From NCBI GenBank assembly GCA_019351895.1, contig JABBOH010000003.1:151975-215974 (forward strand): a stretch of 64,000 bases of DNA, read 5' to 3'. Source of the stretch: Pseudomonadota bacterium (GTDB lineage: Bacteria > Pseudomonadota > Alphaproteobacteria > Acetobacterales > Acetobacteraceae). The translations under genes and the position numbers were made by a program. Of this stretch, positions 25,291 to 33,891 are shown in pieces. Each line of letters opens with the position of its first letter. Within the stretch, counting starts at the first letter, position 1. The notes under the pieces were generated by a model. It was not told where the DNA came from and did not search any database. It saw only the letters and a program-made list of their open reading frames with translations.

Positions 25291-26025
25291 TCACGCCGTG
25301 TTTCCGGCGTCGACCGTCATGACAGTCCCCGTGATGTTGCGTCCCTTGTCGCTCATCAAGAAGTCGACAGCATCGGCGATATCCTTGATGTCGACGAGCC
25401 TGCGAAGCGCGCTGCGACGCTCGATCCGCGAGCGGTCCTGTTCGCTCATGCCATCCGTCATATCGGTCGCGATGAATCCGGGGGCGACCGCATTGACGGT
25501 GATACCGGCGGCTCCGACTTCCCGGGCCAAGGATCGCGTGAAACCGTTCAGGGCCGCCTTGCTCGCGCTATAGGCCGACAGGCCGCTGTAGCCCGTCATG
25601 CTCACGATCGAGGAGATGTTGACGATCCGCCCCTGCCCCTGCGTCAGCATGGAGCGCAACACGTGCTTCGTGAGCAGAATGGGAGCGGTGACGTTGAGAG
25701 CGATGAGCTTGGCGACCTCATCATCCTTGATCTGGCTCGCGAGGCCGTGGGTGCCGATGCCGGCATTGTTGACGAGACCATAAATCGGCCCGACCTCTCC
25801 CCGTATCGCCTTGACGAGTGGGCCCAGACCCGCCGAATCGGCGAGGTCGCAGCAATGAAACCGCACCGCGCCGCGCCCTTCCGCGGCGGCCCGATCGATC
25901 GCCTCCGACAGCTCAGCTGTCTGCCGTCGCGCGACCGCGTGAACGCTGAAACCGGAAGAGGCGAGACCTAGGCTGATGCCGAGGCCGAGGCCGCGGCTAC
26001 CGCCGGTTACGATAACGTTACGCAT
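25291..26025 (-). CDS. SDR family oxidoreductase (FabG-like)
   Basis: This 244-residue classical short-chain dehydrogenase/reductase most resembles 3-oxoacyl-ACP reductases. The nucleotide-binding motif TGGSRGLGLG is at residues 7-16 and LVNNAGIG near 84-91. The catalytic Ser is in NISSIVS and Tyr-x-x-x-Lys in YSASKAA. The C-terminal half has VAPGFIATDMT and GRNITGTVMTVDAG, typical of FabG. The ATG overlaps the end of the AMP-ligase gene by 8 bases. Next to an AMP-ligase and a carrier protein, it probably reduces a carrier-bound 3-oxo intermediate, which is inference. Confidence 0.87.
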   Translation of the reverse strand: MRNVIVTGGSRGLGLGISLGLASSGFSVHAVARRQTAELSEAIDRAAAEGRGAVRFHCCDLADSAGLGPLVKAIRGEVGPIYGLVNNAGIGTHGLASQIKDDEVAKLIALNVTAPILLTKHVLRSMLTQGQGRIVNISSIVSMTGYSGLSAYSASKAALNGFTRSLAREVGAAGITVNAVAPGFIATDMTDGMSEQDRSRIERRSALRRLVDIKDIADAVDFLMSDKGRNITGTVMTVDAGNTA

Positions 26026-27406
26026 GTTGCCTCAGCAGTTTGCCGGATGGTGCGACAGGTAACGAACGGACCACTCGAAACGATGCAGGAACTTCATGCC
26101 GCGCAAGCTCGTTCTGGCACAGGGCCAGAAGTTCCGCCTTGGCCCGGACGGCGTCATCCTCGCGAGGTCCGAGAACCACGTCGGCGACCACAATCGCGCC
26201 CGTGATGGGGTTGGCCCGCGCCGAGACCCGTGACACCGATACAGCCGGATGGCGATTGATCACGGCCTCGACCCGCTCGGGATGCACCTTGAGACCACCC
26301 ACGTTGATGATGTCATGGCGTCGGCCAACAAAGATGTAGCGGTCGCCACGCTTCTCGACGACGTCGCCGGTGTCGATGAAGCCGTCCCTCCCAGGAAGCG
26401 CCGGAGCTTCCGCTCCGACATAGCGCGCCGCCGTTCGGGGGGAACGGATGCGAAGCGTGCCGCCCTCCACTGCCAAAGATACGCGCCCGGCCGACGACAG
26501 GAGCGACGCCGGGAACCCCGCCTTGCCGTCCCTCACATCGAAGGCGACGCCCGCCTCGGTGGAGGCGAAGGCATGCGCGACCTCCGCTTCTGGAAAAGCC
26601 GCCTGCAACGCATCCAGAATGGCTTGATCCGCAGCCTCCCCGGAGAGCCTGACGTAGCGCGGCGACATTGAGCCGGCATGTCCGCTCATCAGAGCACGAC
26701 GCCAATGGGATGGCGTGCCGGAGATATGCGTCACCCCGGCCTCGCCGACGCGCCTCAGGAACGCGCTCACGCCTTCGGCGGTATCGGAGAGCACCATCGA
26801 ACCCGTGCCGGCGAGCGCCCGCAGCAACACCTGGAGGCCACCGTAGCGCCGCACGTCATAGAAGGTGCTCCAGACCGGTGGGGCCTCGCCCGCACCCACG
26901 CCGTCGGCGACAGCGCCGGTCAAGGTCATCAGGCTGTGCTGCACGAGCTTCGGCCGGCCGGTGGTGCCGGAGGTGAAGAGCAACCACTCCGTCTCGACCA
27001 GCTCCGCGGCTGGCTCGACCTCATGTTCGAGCTGCATTCCGCATCGCACGACCGCCACCGCGCCCCCCAGATCCGGGATGTCGCGCAGGCCGTCGGTCAC
27101 GATGCAATCCACTTCGGCGTCGGCCGAGGCATCGCGAAGATGCGGGACGGAAACATCCGGCGGGCAGATGGTCACGCGCCTCACCACCCCGTCGAGATGC
27201 GCGAGCGCCAGCACCGTCGGGAGTTGATCAGTCGTCGCGAGCAACACACTCCGTCCACGCAGGTTCGTGACGGGCCCTGAGAGGTTGGTCTTCTCACCGA
27301 GGTCGCGGAGCGCGATCCGCTGTCCCGCATCCGAGATGACGCTGTCGGGACCGCGGTCGCGGGGCCCGATGATCTCGATGAGCGTCCGGAAATCAGACGT
27401 CGGCAT
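26018..27406 (-). CDS. AMP-dependent acyl/aminoacyl ligase
   Basis: This 462-residue ANL-superfamily enzyme is shorter than typical acyl-CoA ligases because the N-terminal half is reduced. The P-loop is LLFTSGTTGRPKLVQ, the adenine region AHAFASTEAGVAFDV, the Asp-containing FIDTGDVVEKRGDRYIFVGR and the hinge VGGLKVHPERVEAV. The C-terminal catalytic lysine is in VAPSGKLLR. Directly next to an acyl carrier protein gene (its start overlaps the end of that gene by 14 bases), it most likely loads an acid onto the carrier's phosphopantetheine arm, as DltA does. Substrate residues cannot be read with confidence. Confidence 0.83.
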   Translation of the reverse strand: MPTSDFRTLIEIIGPRDRGPDSVISDAGQRIALRDLGEKTNLSGPVTNLRGRSVLLATTDQLPTVLALAHLDGVVRRVTICPPDVSVPHLRDASADAEVDCIVTDGLRDIPDLGGAVAVVRCGMQLEHEVEPAAELVETEWLLFTSGTTGRPKLVQHSLMTLTGAVADGVGAGEAPPVWSTFYDVRRYGGLQVLLRALAGTGSMVLSDTAEGVSAFLRRVGEAGVTHISGTPSHWRRALMSGHAGSMSPRYVRLSGEAADQAILDALQAAFPEAEVAHAFASTEAGVAFDVRDGKAGFPASLLSSAGRVSLAVEGGTLRIRSPRTAARYVGAEAPALPGRDGFIDTGDVVEKRGDRYIFVGRRHDIINVGGLKVHPERVEAVINRHPAVSVSRVSARANPITGAIVVADVVLGPREDDAVRAKAELLALCQNELARHEVPASFRVVRSLPVAPSGKLLRQHA

Positions 27407-27650
27407 CGGCCGCCGCGGCCTCATAGACGGCGATGAACTCGCCGACCGTCGAGGGGAAATGCGTATTTGTCTCGCTCGAAAGCGGATCCAGCCCAAGCTC
27501 GTCATCCAGGCTCGCAACGAGGATCGCGAGACAGAGCGAATCGAGACCGGTCTCGAGCAACGGCGTTTCATCCGTCAGCGGCGCCAGACGCTTGCTCTGC
27601 TGCTTCGCAACCCGCTGCATCTGCGCAATGACTTCGTCTCTTATGGACAT
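27393..27650 (-). CDS. Acyl carrier protein
   Basis: This 85-residue acidic helical protein carries the phosphopantetheine attachment motif GLDSL with Ser38 as the modified residue. The sequence around it (LLETGLDSLCLAI) is typical of stand-alone carriers working with an AMP-ligase. It starts directly after the hydrolase stop codon, with a GAGGGGG ribosome site about 9 bases upstream, and overlaps the ligase gene by 14 bases. Coupled translation of ligase and carrier is likely. Confidence 0.85.
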   Translation of the reverse strand: MSIRDEVIAQMQRVAKQQSKRLAPLTDETPLLETGLDSLCLAILVASLDDELGLDPLSSETNTHFPSTVGEFIAVYEAAAADADV

Positions 27651-29312
27651 CTATAAGGCCCCCTCGGTGGCGAGATTCCTATGAAGCCGGGCATCCGGCA
27701 CCTTTGCCGTGTCCCCTCTGAAGTTCGGTCGATCGGCCAGTGCAGTCGGGGTGGGTACCGCTGCAAGGAAATCGGCGATCCGATCGGCTACGCGCCGCCG
27801 CATCTCGGGGCGCGTGAGGTCATGATCGATGTCCGGCATGATCGCGCATTCGATCCCTGCATATGCCGCGAGATCCTTGCCCGACGAACCGAAGTTCTGC
27901 TCGAGCGACACGAGGCCGCCGTCGCCGTCCGCGAAGATGAAGCCGCATCGGACACCGCGCGCCGACAATGTCTCCATGGACCGCCGGGCGAAGCTTGCCG
28001 GCCCGGCCTTCTCATAGCGGATCGTGAACAATGGAAGGTTGACGCAAAGCAGCGCGGCCACGCGTGCATCCGCGGCGGCCGACTGCAGCGCGTGATAGGC
28101 GCCCGAGCAGAGGCCGTGCAAAGCGATCGATCGAAACCCGAGGCTTTCGGCAAGGTCGATGGCGGCCGCGAAATCGGCCCGCCGGTCGATCATGAAGGTG
28201 TGCGTCACGGCATTGGCATCGTATGAGGCGTCAATACTGTCTCCGAGCCCCGCGAAGTCCATTCGCAGAGATGCGATCCCATGCCGCGCGAGGTGTCGCG
28301 CCAACTCCACGCCGAAGCGTGCGAATCCCTCATGGGGGTCGCCGCCGGTATTGCCGAATATGAGGATGCGGTTGCAAAGCCCAACCGCCGGCTCGCATAG
28401 CATGCCGAAAAGGTTGCCTGCCGGGCCGAACATCCGGGCCGTCTCCCGCCAGCCCGGGCCAGCGAGATCGAAGCGATGACGTGGGACAGGTTCGGGCACA
28501 GGCAACGGCCGCGCCGGGCAGGTCTCGCTTAGCCAGCCGACGACTGGACAAAGGTTCGGAAACGGCTCGTCCGCCAGATGCGTCGGACGCAAAAAGGCGA
28601 GCGCGCTTTCGTCGACGAGCTGCGTCACCTTGGCCCCCTGGCGTTGCCATGCGGATTGGGCTTGGCGCATCGGCTCGGAATGCTGCGTGGTCAACACAAG
28701 GATCTGCCGGTTTGCGTCAGAGTCCACAGTCAGAAGGTCCAGCAGGGCGATGTGCGCCAGCTCCTCGGGAGGAAGCTGGAGGCCGTGCACCCGTACCGCG
28801 CCCTCGGCGTCCGCTTCCGACTTCGTCGCCAGCCGTTCCTCCATACGGAGTTGCGTCGCGAACGATCTTCCGCGGACAACGGGCTCGATCAGGATGAGCG
28901 CGGCAACCGCGTCCTGCTCTGCCGCCACCATGGCCGCCAGGGTGGCGCCGAGCCTTAGCCCTGCAAGCACGACCCGGCGAGCACCGTCAAGAGCGAGAGC
29001 GGCGTCGATCGCGTCATGCACGTTCTGCTGCCAAGCGGCCAATGTCGCATCGCCGTCACAGGAATCGCCCGTGCCGCGGTAGTTGAAGCGAAGCGTGCGA
29101 TAACCGGCGAGCGCGAGTTGGTCCGCAAGGAAGCGCAGCGGCCGATGGCCGGTGCTTCCGTCGCGGCCGATGCCGGGGCACATGACGACCACCGCGTCAG
29201 AAACCGTGCCCGACACAGGAACGTGAAGCTGCGCGAAGCAGCCCTGAAACGTGGTGGGCCGCAGCTGCACTTCAGGGTGATGCTTTGCCAACGGCTCAGA
29301 CACGAAGATCAC
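27651..29312 (-). CDS. Tandem alpha/beta hydrolase fusion with altered nucleophile elbows
   Basis: This 553-residue protein is built from two alpha/beta-hydrolase domains. Domain 1 (about 20-260) has VVVMCPGIGRDGSTGHRPLR and TLRFNYRGTGDS; its nucleophile elbow reads GLRLG (118-122), so an Arg replaces the catalytic Ser. Domain 2 (about 280-520) repeats the pattern with ILIFGNTGGDPHEGFARFG and SLRMDFAGLGDS; its elbow reads GLCSG (400-404) with Cys402 as possible nucleophile and an IDHDLTRPE block supplying His. This resembles hydrolases linked to exosortase systems, but no exosortase is present. A thioesterase or acyl-transfer role with the adjacent carrier protein is inferred. The GTG start at 29312 has no clear ribosome site. 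Confidence 0.7.
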   Translation of the reverse strand: MIFVSEPLAKHHPEVQLRPTTFQGCFAQLHVPVSGTVSDAVVVMCPGIGRDGSTGHRPLRFLADQLALAGYRTLRFNYRGTGDSCDGDATLAAWQQNVHDAIDAALALDGARRVVLAGLRLGATLAAMVAAEQDAVAALILIEPVVRGRSFATQLRMEERLATKSEADAEGAVRVHGLQLPPEELAHIALLDLLTVDSDANRQILVLTTQHSEPMRQAQSAWQRQGAKVTQLVDESALAFLRPTHLADEPFPNLCPVVGWLSETCPARPLPVPEPVPRHRFDLAGPGWRETARMFGPAGNLFGMLCEPAVGLCNRILIFGNTGGDPHEGFARFGVELARHLARHGIASLRMDFAGLGDSIDASYDANAVTHTFMIDRRADFAAAIDLAESLGFRSIALHGLCSGAYHALQSAAADARVAALLCVNLPLFTIRYEKAGPASFARRSMETLSARGVRCGFIFADGDGGLVSLEQNFGSSGKDLAAYAGIECAIMPDIDHDLTRPEMRRRVADRIADFLAAVPTPTALADRPNFRGDTAKVPDARLHRNLATEGAL

Positions 29313-29532
29313 AGAAATTTGTTTGGCTTTCGCCCGACTGGGGCATTGCTATCGACGGTGCCATCGCCAACCGATCCTTCGCTCGAAGTCGTCCTTGGTA
29401 GTCACTCAAACTTAACATACTAGGACGGGCGAAACGCCTCTGCCAAAGGTTCATGACCCATCGTGCCGCATACCTATTCCAGAGGATCTCTCACAGGTCG
29501 AAACCGGCCAGCTAGGCTTGACCGCTCGATCG

Positions 29533-30714
29533 TCAGCGCGTCGCGACCTGAGCCGCGGTCGTCGGTTTGGAAAGATCGGTATCGAGCCATCCCGCGAGAA
29601 TATGCGTGAACCGAGAAGCGCCGCTCGCGTTCAAGTGGAACTGATCACCAAAGAACCGGTCGTGCCAGCATGGCATCGTAGGCCCGAGGAGCCGCGCATC
29701 GGGGTCGGACGCCACGGTTTTCCGCAGATAGCTGAGGAAGCCCGTGCGCAGGCCTGGGTTCATCTGCCGGCAAGTAGCGTCGTTGATCGGTAGCGATACC
29801 AGATAGACCGGCACATTGCGCCGCGCCAGTTCCAACAGCATGTCCTTGAAATAAGTGTCGATGACCGGGGACAACCGGAACCGAGGGATTTCCGCTTCGG
29901 CCGCGATCCCGGATGAACCATCAGCCGTGCCGAAGAAGGCCTGTCCACGATCCTTCAGGATCGCGTGTTCGGCATCGCGGTTGTGAAGATAGCGGCCGAA
30001 AACATAGCCGTTGACGATGCTGTCGAAGTAGATTGTCGGGAACCGCAGGGCATACATCGCTTCCCTGACGATCGGCATGACATTTGCGGCCGGCGGCAGA
30101 CGGTCGATCTCGCGGTCGTCGAGATGACGGCTCGTCGCCCGCACCGACTGCATATCCGCGAAATTCAGCAGACCGATCCGCGTGCTGATATTCCAGTAAT
30201 CGTCATCAGTCACATACTTGCCGGAGCTGTATGCGATCACAACCGCCTTCGGCAGCGTCTTGCACCGGAGCGCGCGGCCGAGCGCGAAGTATGCCTCGAT
30301 CGGGCTACTTCCGGAGAAGGCGAAGTTGGTGGCGCGGAAGGGAAGCGCCAGGGGCTCGACGCCGGCCATCGCGCGGCTGTCCCCGAAGACCGCAAGCGAG
30401 CCGAGGTCGCAACTGGCCAGCATGTGACGCTTGGCGATCCAGGCCGGATAGTCGCGCGTCAGAAACGCCATGGGCAGGGTGGCGGTATAGAGCCAGACGA
30501 GCCCGAAGATCAGCACGAATGCCGTCAGGCACAGGCGCAGGAACCGCCGCGCCCGCGCTTCACGGATCGCCTCGGGGGAAGCCACAGCCGTAGCGCGCTC
30601 TGTGGCGTCAGCCGCAGCCGTGGAGGGGCGCAGGTCATGAGGCCGACCACCGCCGCTGGCGATGGCGCCGGTGGTCCCTGCTTGCGGCGCCAGCCTAGGC
30701 GGTCCTGGCAGCAT
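29533..30714 (-). CDS. Membrane-anchored SGNH-like acyltransferase partner
   Basis: This 393-residue protein has a 60-residue Ala/Arg-rich cytoplasmic tail, one transmembrane helix (about 60-80, LCLTAFVLIFGLVWLYTATL) and a periplasmic domain. The domain has SGNH-hydrolase-like blocks: VFGDSRAMAG near residue 108 (Ser), NFAFSGSSPIEAYF, and a C-terminal GDQFHLNASGASRF with the Asp-x-x-His pair. This is the layout of DltD and of alginate-acetylation proteins AlgJ/AlgX, which receive acyl groups from an MBOAT protein. It follows the MBOAT gene by 35 bases. Its natural acceptor, a cell-surface polymer, is inferred. Confidence 0.72.
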   Translation of the reverse strand: MLPGPPRLAPQAGTTGAIASGGGRPHDLRPSTAAADATERATAVASPEAIREARARRFLRLCLTAFVLIFGLVWLYTATLPMAFLTRDYPAWIAKRHMLASCDLGSLAVFGDSRAMAGVEPLALPFRATNFAFSGSSPIEAYFALGRALRCKTLPKAVVIAYSSGKYVTDDDYWNISTRIGLLNFADMQSVRATSRHLDDREIDRLPPAANVMPIVREAMYALRFPTIYFDSIVNGYVFGRYLHNRDAEHAILKDRGQAFFGTADGSSGIAAEAEIPRFRLSPVIDTYFKDMLLELARRNVPVYLVSLPINDATCRQMNPGLRTGFLSYLRKTVASDPDARLLGPTMPCWHDRFFGDQFHLNASGASRFTHILAGWLDTDLSKPTTAAQVATR

Positions 30715-30749
30715 GATCGGGAACTTTCATAGCGACGCGATACAACCCG

Positions 30750-32363
30750 TTAAAACTGGAAGTACAGGAACTCCGACGTGCCCCCGACAGCCAGCACGCC
30801 GAGCGTCAGCACGGCGCCAATGGTGGCCGCCCAGCCGACGCTCGGCTGCCAGGACACCCATGGCAGCGGACCCGGCTGGATGCGCCCCAGAACCGGCTCG
30901 AAGCCACGCATGATCTGCTGCGTGTTGGGGCAGAACCAGACGATCACATAAAGCAGCGCCACCCACAGCACCGTGTTCATGCCGTCGATGAACCTTACCG
31001 CCCGCACCGGCTGCAGCACCCCTTGCGCCAGAAGCGCATGCCCGATGGCGCCGAGGCGCGTCACCACGCCGGAGGGAACGAAGATACTGCCGAAGCCGTG
31101 CAGGCCGATCATGCCGCGCAGCATGTCGGTCGCCGCTCCGAGGGAGTGGGAGCGGAAAAACACCAGGGCGACCAGGGTTGCGAGAAACGTCAGCGCTACC
31201 TTCAGCACATGCTGGACCCGCCCCTCCGCCGCCGTCAGGACGCGGTGAGGCCGGAAGATCCGAAAGGCGTGATTGATGCTGAGGTAAATCCCATGGATCA
31301 CCCCGAAGGCAAGATACTGTAGCCCGGCCCCATGCCACATTCCCGCGAGCGCCATCGTGAACAGGGTCGGAAACATGACCATCGTCGCGAAGCCAGCGGG
31401 GCTCGCATGGCCCGCGCGGCCGATCGCGAGGTTACGGGCGGCGCGCCGCCGCGTGATGGCAAGAGCCATCGGGTTGTAGATGTAAAGCGCCAGATACCGC
31501 GACAAGGTGATGTGCCAACGTTGCCACAACTCAATGATCGAGGCGGCCTTGTAGGGGGAGTTGAAGTTCACCGGGAAGCGGATGTTGAACATGCGTGCGA
31601 CGCCGATCGCCATGTCCGTGTAGCCCGAGAAGTCGAAGTAGATCTGCAACGCGTAGCTCAGCACGGCAAGCCACGCGGTATCGAGAGGCACGGAGCCCGC
31701 GGTGCCAAAGCCCGCTCTGACGGACGGGATCATCGTGTCGGCGAACAGCGTCTTCTTGACGAGCCCGAACGCGAAGATCGCGAGCCCTACGGAAAGGTTC
31801 TCCGCCGAGAAGCGATATGTCTTGGGCTCCGCGAACTGCGGCATGATCTCGCGGTGATGCAGGATCGGTCCCGCGATCAGATGCGGGAAGAACGAGACGA
31901 ACAGCACGTAGTGGACGAAGCCACGCTCGGTGATCAGACCTGCCTTCTTGTCCACCAGGAAGCCGATCTGGGTGAAGGTGAAGAACGAGATGCCGAGCGG
32001 CAGGACGATGTCGGGCACCGTGCCATGAAGCACCCCGCAGCCCGTCAGGAAGTGGAGCATTGTCTCCAGATATTTGAAGTAGACCAGCAGCCCGACATTG
32101 GCCGTGACGACAAGCGCCAGCAGCGCGGTCTGGCGCCGAGGAAACGACGCGAGCCGGTCGAGGCCGAGCGAGGCGAGGTAGTTGGAGCCGATCGACGCCA
32201 TGAAGAGCAGCAGGAACGGCGGGTTCCACCAGCCATAGAAGACGAAGGAGATCCCGATGAGCCAGAGCTTGGAGGCAGCCGGCAGGACCGACGTCACCAG
32301 ATAGAACCCGCCGAGAACGATCGGCAGGAACAGGAACAGGAAAACGTATGAGTTGAAGAGCAC
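30750..32363 (-). CDS. MBOAT family O-acyltransferase (AlgI/DltB-like)
   Basis: This 537-residue polytopic inner-membrane protein has about 10-12 predicted helices and begins MLFNSYVFLFLFLPI, the standard AlgI-type N-terminus. MBOAT signatures are IYFDFSGYTDMAIG, the WQRWHITLSRYL block and the catalytic His of GMWHGAGLQYLAFG (about residue 343). Family members pass acyl groups from a cytoplasmic thioester through the membrane to a periplasmic acceptor. The carrier-protein gene lies 20 bases upstream and an SGNH-like gene 35 bases downstream, completing a three-part acyl-transfer module. Confidence 0.92.
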   Translation of the reverse strand: MLFNSYVFLFLFLPIVLGGFYLVTSVLPAASKLWLIGISFVFYGWWNPPFLLLFMASIGSNYLASLGLDRLASFPRRQTALLALVVTANVGLLVYFKYLETMLHFLTGCGVLHGTVPDIVLPLGISFFTFTQIGFLVDKKAGLITERGFVHYVLFVSFFPHLIAGPILHHREIMPQFAEPKTYRFSAENLSVGLAIFAFGLVKKTLFADTMIPSVRAGFGTAGSVPLDTAWLAVLSYALQIYFDFSGYTDMAIGVARMFNIRFPVNFNSPYKAASIIELWQRWHITLSRYLALYIYNPMALAITRRRAARNLAIGRAGHASPAGFATMVMFPTLFTMALAGMWHGAGLQYLAFGVIHGIYLSINHAFRIFRPHRVLTAAEGRVQHVLKVALTFLATLVALVFFRSHSLGAATDMLRGMIGLHGFGSIFVPSGVVTRLGAIGHALLAQGVLQPVRAVRFIDGMNTVLWVALLYVIVWFCPNTQQIMRGFEPVLGRIQPGPLPWVSWQPSVGWAATIGAVLTLGVLAVGGTSEFLYFQF

Positions 32364-32383
32364 CTGTGCCCTGCTCCACGCGG

Positions 32384-32638
32384 TCAGCCGGTGAGCGCGG
32401 GCAGGCGCTGCTCGATCAGCGCCGTCAACTCCTTGATCGTCTTCAACTGCTCCATCTCGGCGGACTTCACCTTGATGCCGAACCGATGCTCGATTTCAAC
32501 CGCGAGCGTCACCTGCGACATGGAATCCCATTGCGGGATCATGTCCGACGTCGTCTCCGGCGTCAGGACAAGGTCCGGCGCCTCGAAGATGTCCCTGAAG
32601 ATTTCCGTCAGGCGGGGGAGAACGTCGTCTCGCGTCAT
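32384..32638 (-). CDS. Acyl carrier protein associated with MBOAT
   Basis: This 84-residue carrier protein has the phosphopantetheine site in IPQWDSMSQVTLAVEIE, with Ser39. The W-D-S-M/L variant is typical of carriers encoded next to MBOAT proteins, in contrast to the GLDSL of the second carrier in this cluster. ATG 32638 gives a standard-size protein; the open frame extends 38 codons upstream without ACP similarity. It is the first gene of the minus-strand accessory cluster. Confidence 0.83.
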   Translation of the reverse strand: MTRDDVLPRLTEIFRDIFEAPDLVLTPETTSDMIPQWDSMSQVTLAVEIEHRFGIKVKSAEMEQLKTIKELTALIEQRLPALTG

Positions 32639-32851
32639 GGTCTCACCATTCCTCGCGGGTTGGCGGCGCGCCGCTCCATAGCCAGCGGCGATATTGCCGT
32701 CTGGCCATAGATCTGCGGGCTGCGCAACTTCGCCATATGGCGGAACCACCATCAGGTCAAAGCGCTGAGCTTTATGAGTAGAGGGAAAATGGCAAAGATT
32801 GGGCGCGAAAAAGGCGACTTCGCGTCATCGCGCGATATTTCCTATCCGCCG

Positions 32852-32879
32852 AAGGGAGATCGCGCGATGCGACCTCCCC
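32852..32879. repeat. Inverted repeat after the sugar-binding protein gene
   Basis: Imperfect arms (GGGAG-x-TCGC with GCGA-x-CTCCC) flank a short loop in the 260-bp region between the carrier-protein start and the stop codon of the sugar-binding protein gene. It has no T-run, so termination is possible but weak. Nothing else was seen in the rest of this region. Confidence 0.3.
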
Positions 32880-32898
32880 CGCCCCTCAGCCGAAAGGC

Positions 32899-33852
32899 TT
32901 ATTTCTTCATGAACTGGTCGACGTTGCTCTTCGTGACCACATCAAGGCCGACATACTGGATCGGATCCTGTTTCTTGCCTTCCTTCAGGGCGAGCAGAAT
33001 ATCCATAGCCTTCGCGCCCATGGCGTAAGGCTGCTGCCCGACGAGCGCCGCGACCTTGCCTTGCTTCAGTTCGCTCAGCTCCGCCGGAAGCGTGTCGGCC
33101 GACACGATCGTCAGCTTGCCGCTGTCGATCGCCGACTTGTGCTTGTTGTAGAACGCGTCGTAAGCGTTCTCGGTGAATAGCGGCCAGCCGCCGACCAGCA
33201 CGATGGCGTTGAGGTTCGGATTGGCCGTCATCAAATCCGACATCTGCTGGATGCCGAGCGCGCTGTCGTCGTTGCAGAAGGTCGGCGAGCCGCTGACTTC
33301 CTTCCAGCCCGCGGGCTTCAGAACGTCACGCACGCCATCGACGCGCTGGGCGAGGTTCTCGGCCGCCGGACCGCCCGAGATCATCGCATAGGTGCCGGCG
33401 TCCGAATGGGCCTTGATCAGCTGCTGGCCAATATCCTTGCCGAGCTGCATGTTGTCGGTTCCGACATAGACCTGCCGCTGGGACTTCGGCGCATCGGCGT
33501 CGAAGGTGATGATCGGGATGCCGGCCGCGCGGCCGCGCGCGATCACACGCTCCACCGACCCCGCATCGGCGACCGAGATCGCGATGCCGTCGACGCCCCG
33601 GGTGATGAGGTCCTGAATGGTCTGCACCTCCGCGGCGGCGTCCTGATTGACTGGGCCGGTGTAGATGCACTTCACATTCCCGAGCTTCTTCGCCTCGGCC
33701 ATGCAGCCGTCGCGGGCGAGATCGAAATACGGGTTGTTGAGCGACTTCGGGACGATCGCGAACTCGTAGGTCTTCCCGGCGGCATGGGCCGAACCCATGC
33801 CGGATGTCACGGCGATCATGCCGACGCCGGCAGCCAGGAGCCATTTTTTCAT
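32899..33852 (-). CDS. Sugar ABC transporter substrate-binding protein (FrcB/RbsB-like)
   Basis: This 317-residue periplasmic binding protein has a signal peptide (residues 1-24, ending AHA). The type I fold is visible: YEFAIVPKSLNNPYFDLARDG at the start, DLITRGVDGIAISVADAGS, GIPIITFDADAP and YVGTDN in the hinge and ligand region, and LVGGWPLF later. Proteins of this family bind ribose, fructose and other monosaccharides. AAGGAGGA lies 8 bases before the ATG, so it is strongly translated, as expected for the last gene in the transporter operon. Ligand not assignable. Confidence 0.88.
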   Translation of the reverse strand: MKKWLLAAGVGMIAVTSGMGSAHAAGKTYEFAIVPKSLNNPYFDLARDGCMAEAKKLGNVKCIYTGPVNQDAAAEVQTIQDLITRGVDGIAISVADAGSVERVIARGRAAGIPIITFDADAPKSQRQVYVGTDNMQLGKDIGQQLIKAHSDAGTYAMISGGPAAENLAQRVDGVRDVLKPAGWKEVSGSPTFCNDDSALGIQQMSDLMTANPNLNAIVLVGGWPLFTENAYDAFYNKHKSAIDSGKLTIVSADTLPAELSELKQGKVAALVGQQPYAMGAKAMDILLALKEGKKQDPIQYVGLDVVTKSNVDQFMKK

Positions 33853-33891
33853 CTTGGGTATCCTCCTTGTCGAAGCTGTTATGCGAACCGC

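Noticed and set aside
32384..32752. 122-residue version of the MBOAT-associated carrier protein
   Set aside because: The 38 extra N-terminal residues have no ACP similarity. The ATG at 32638 gives the normal size.
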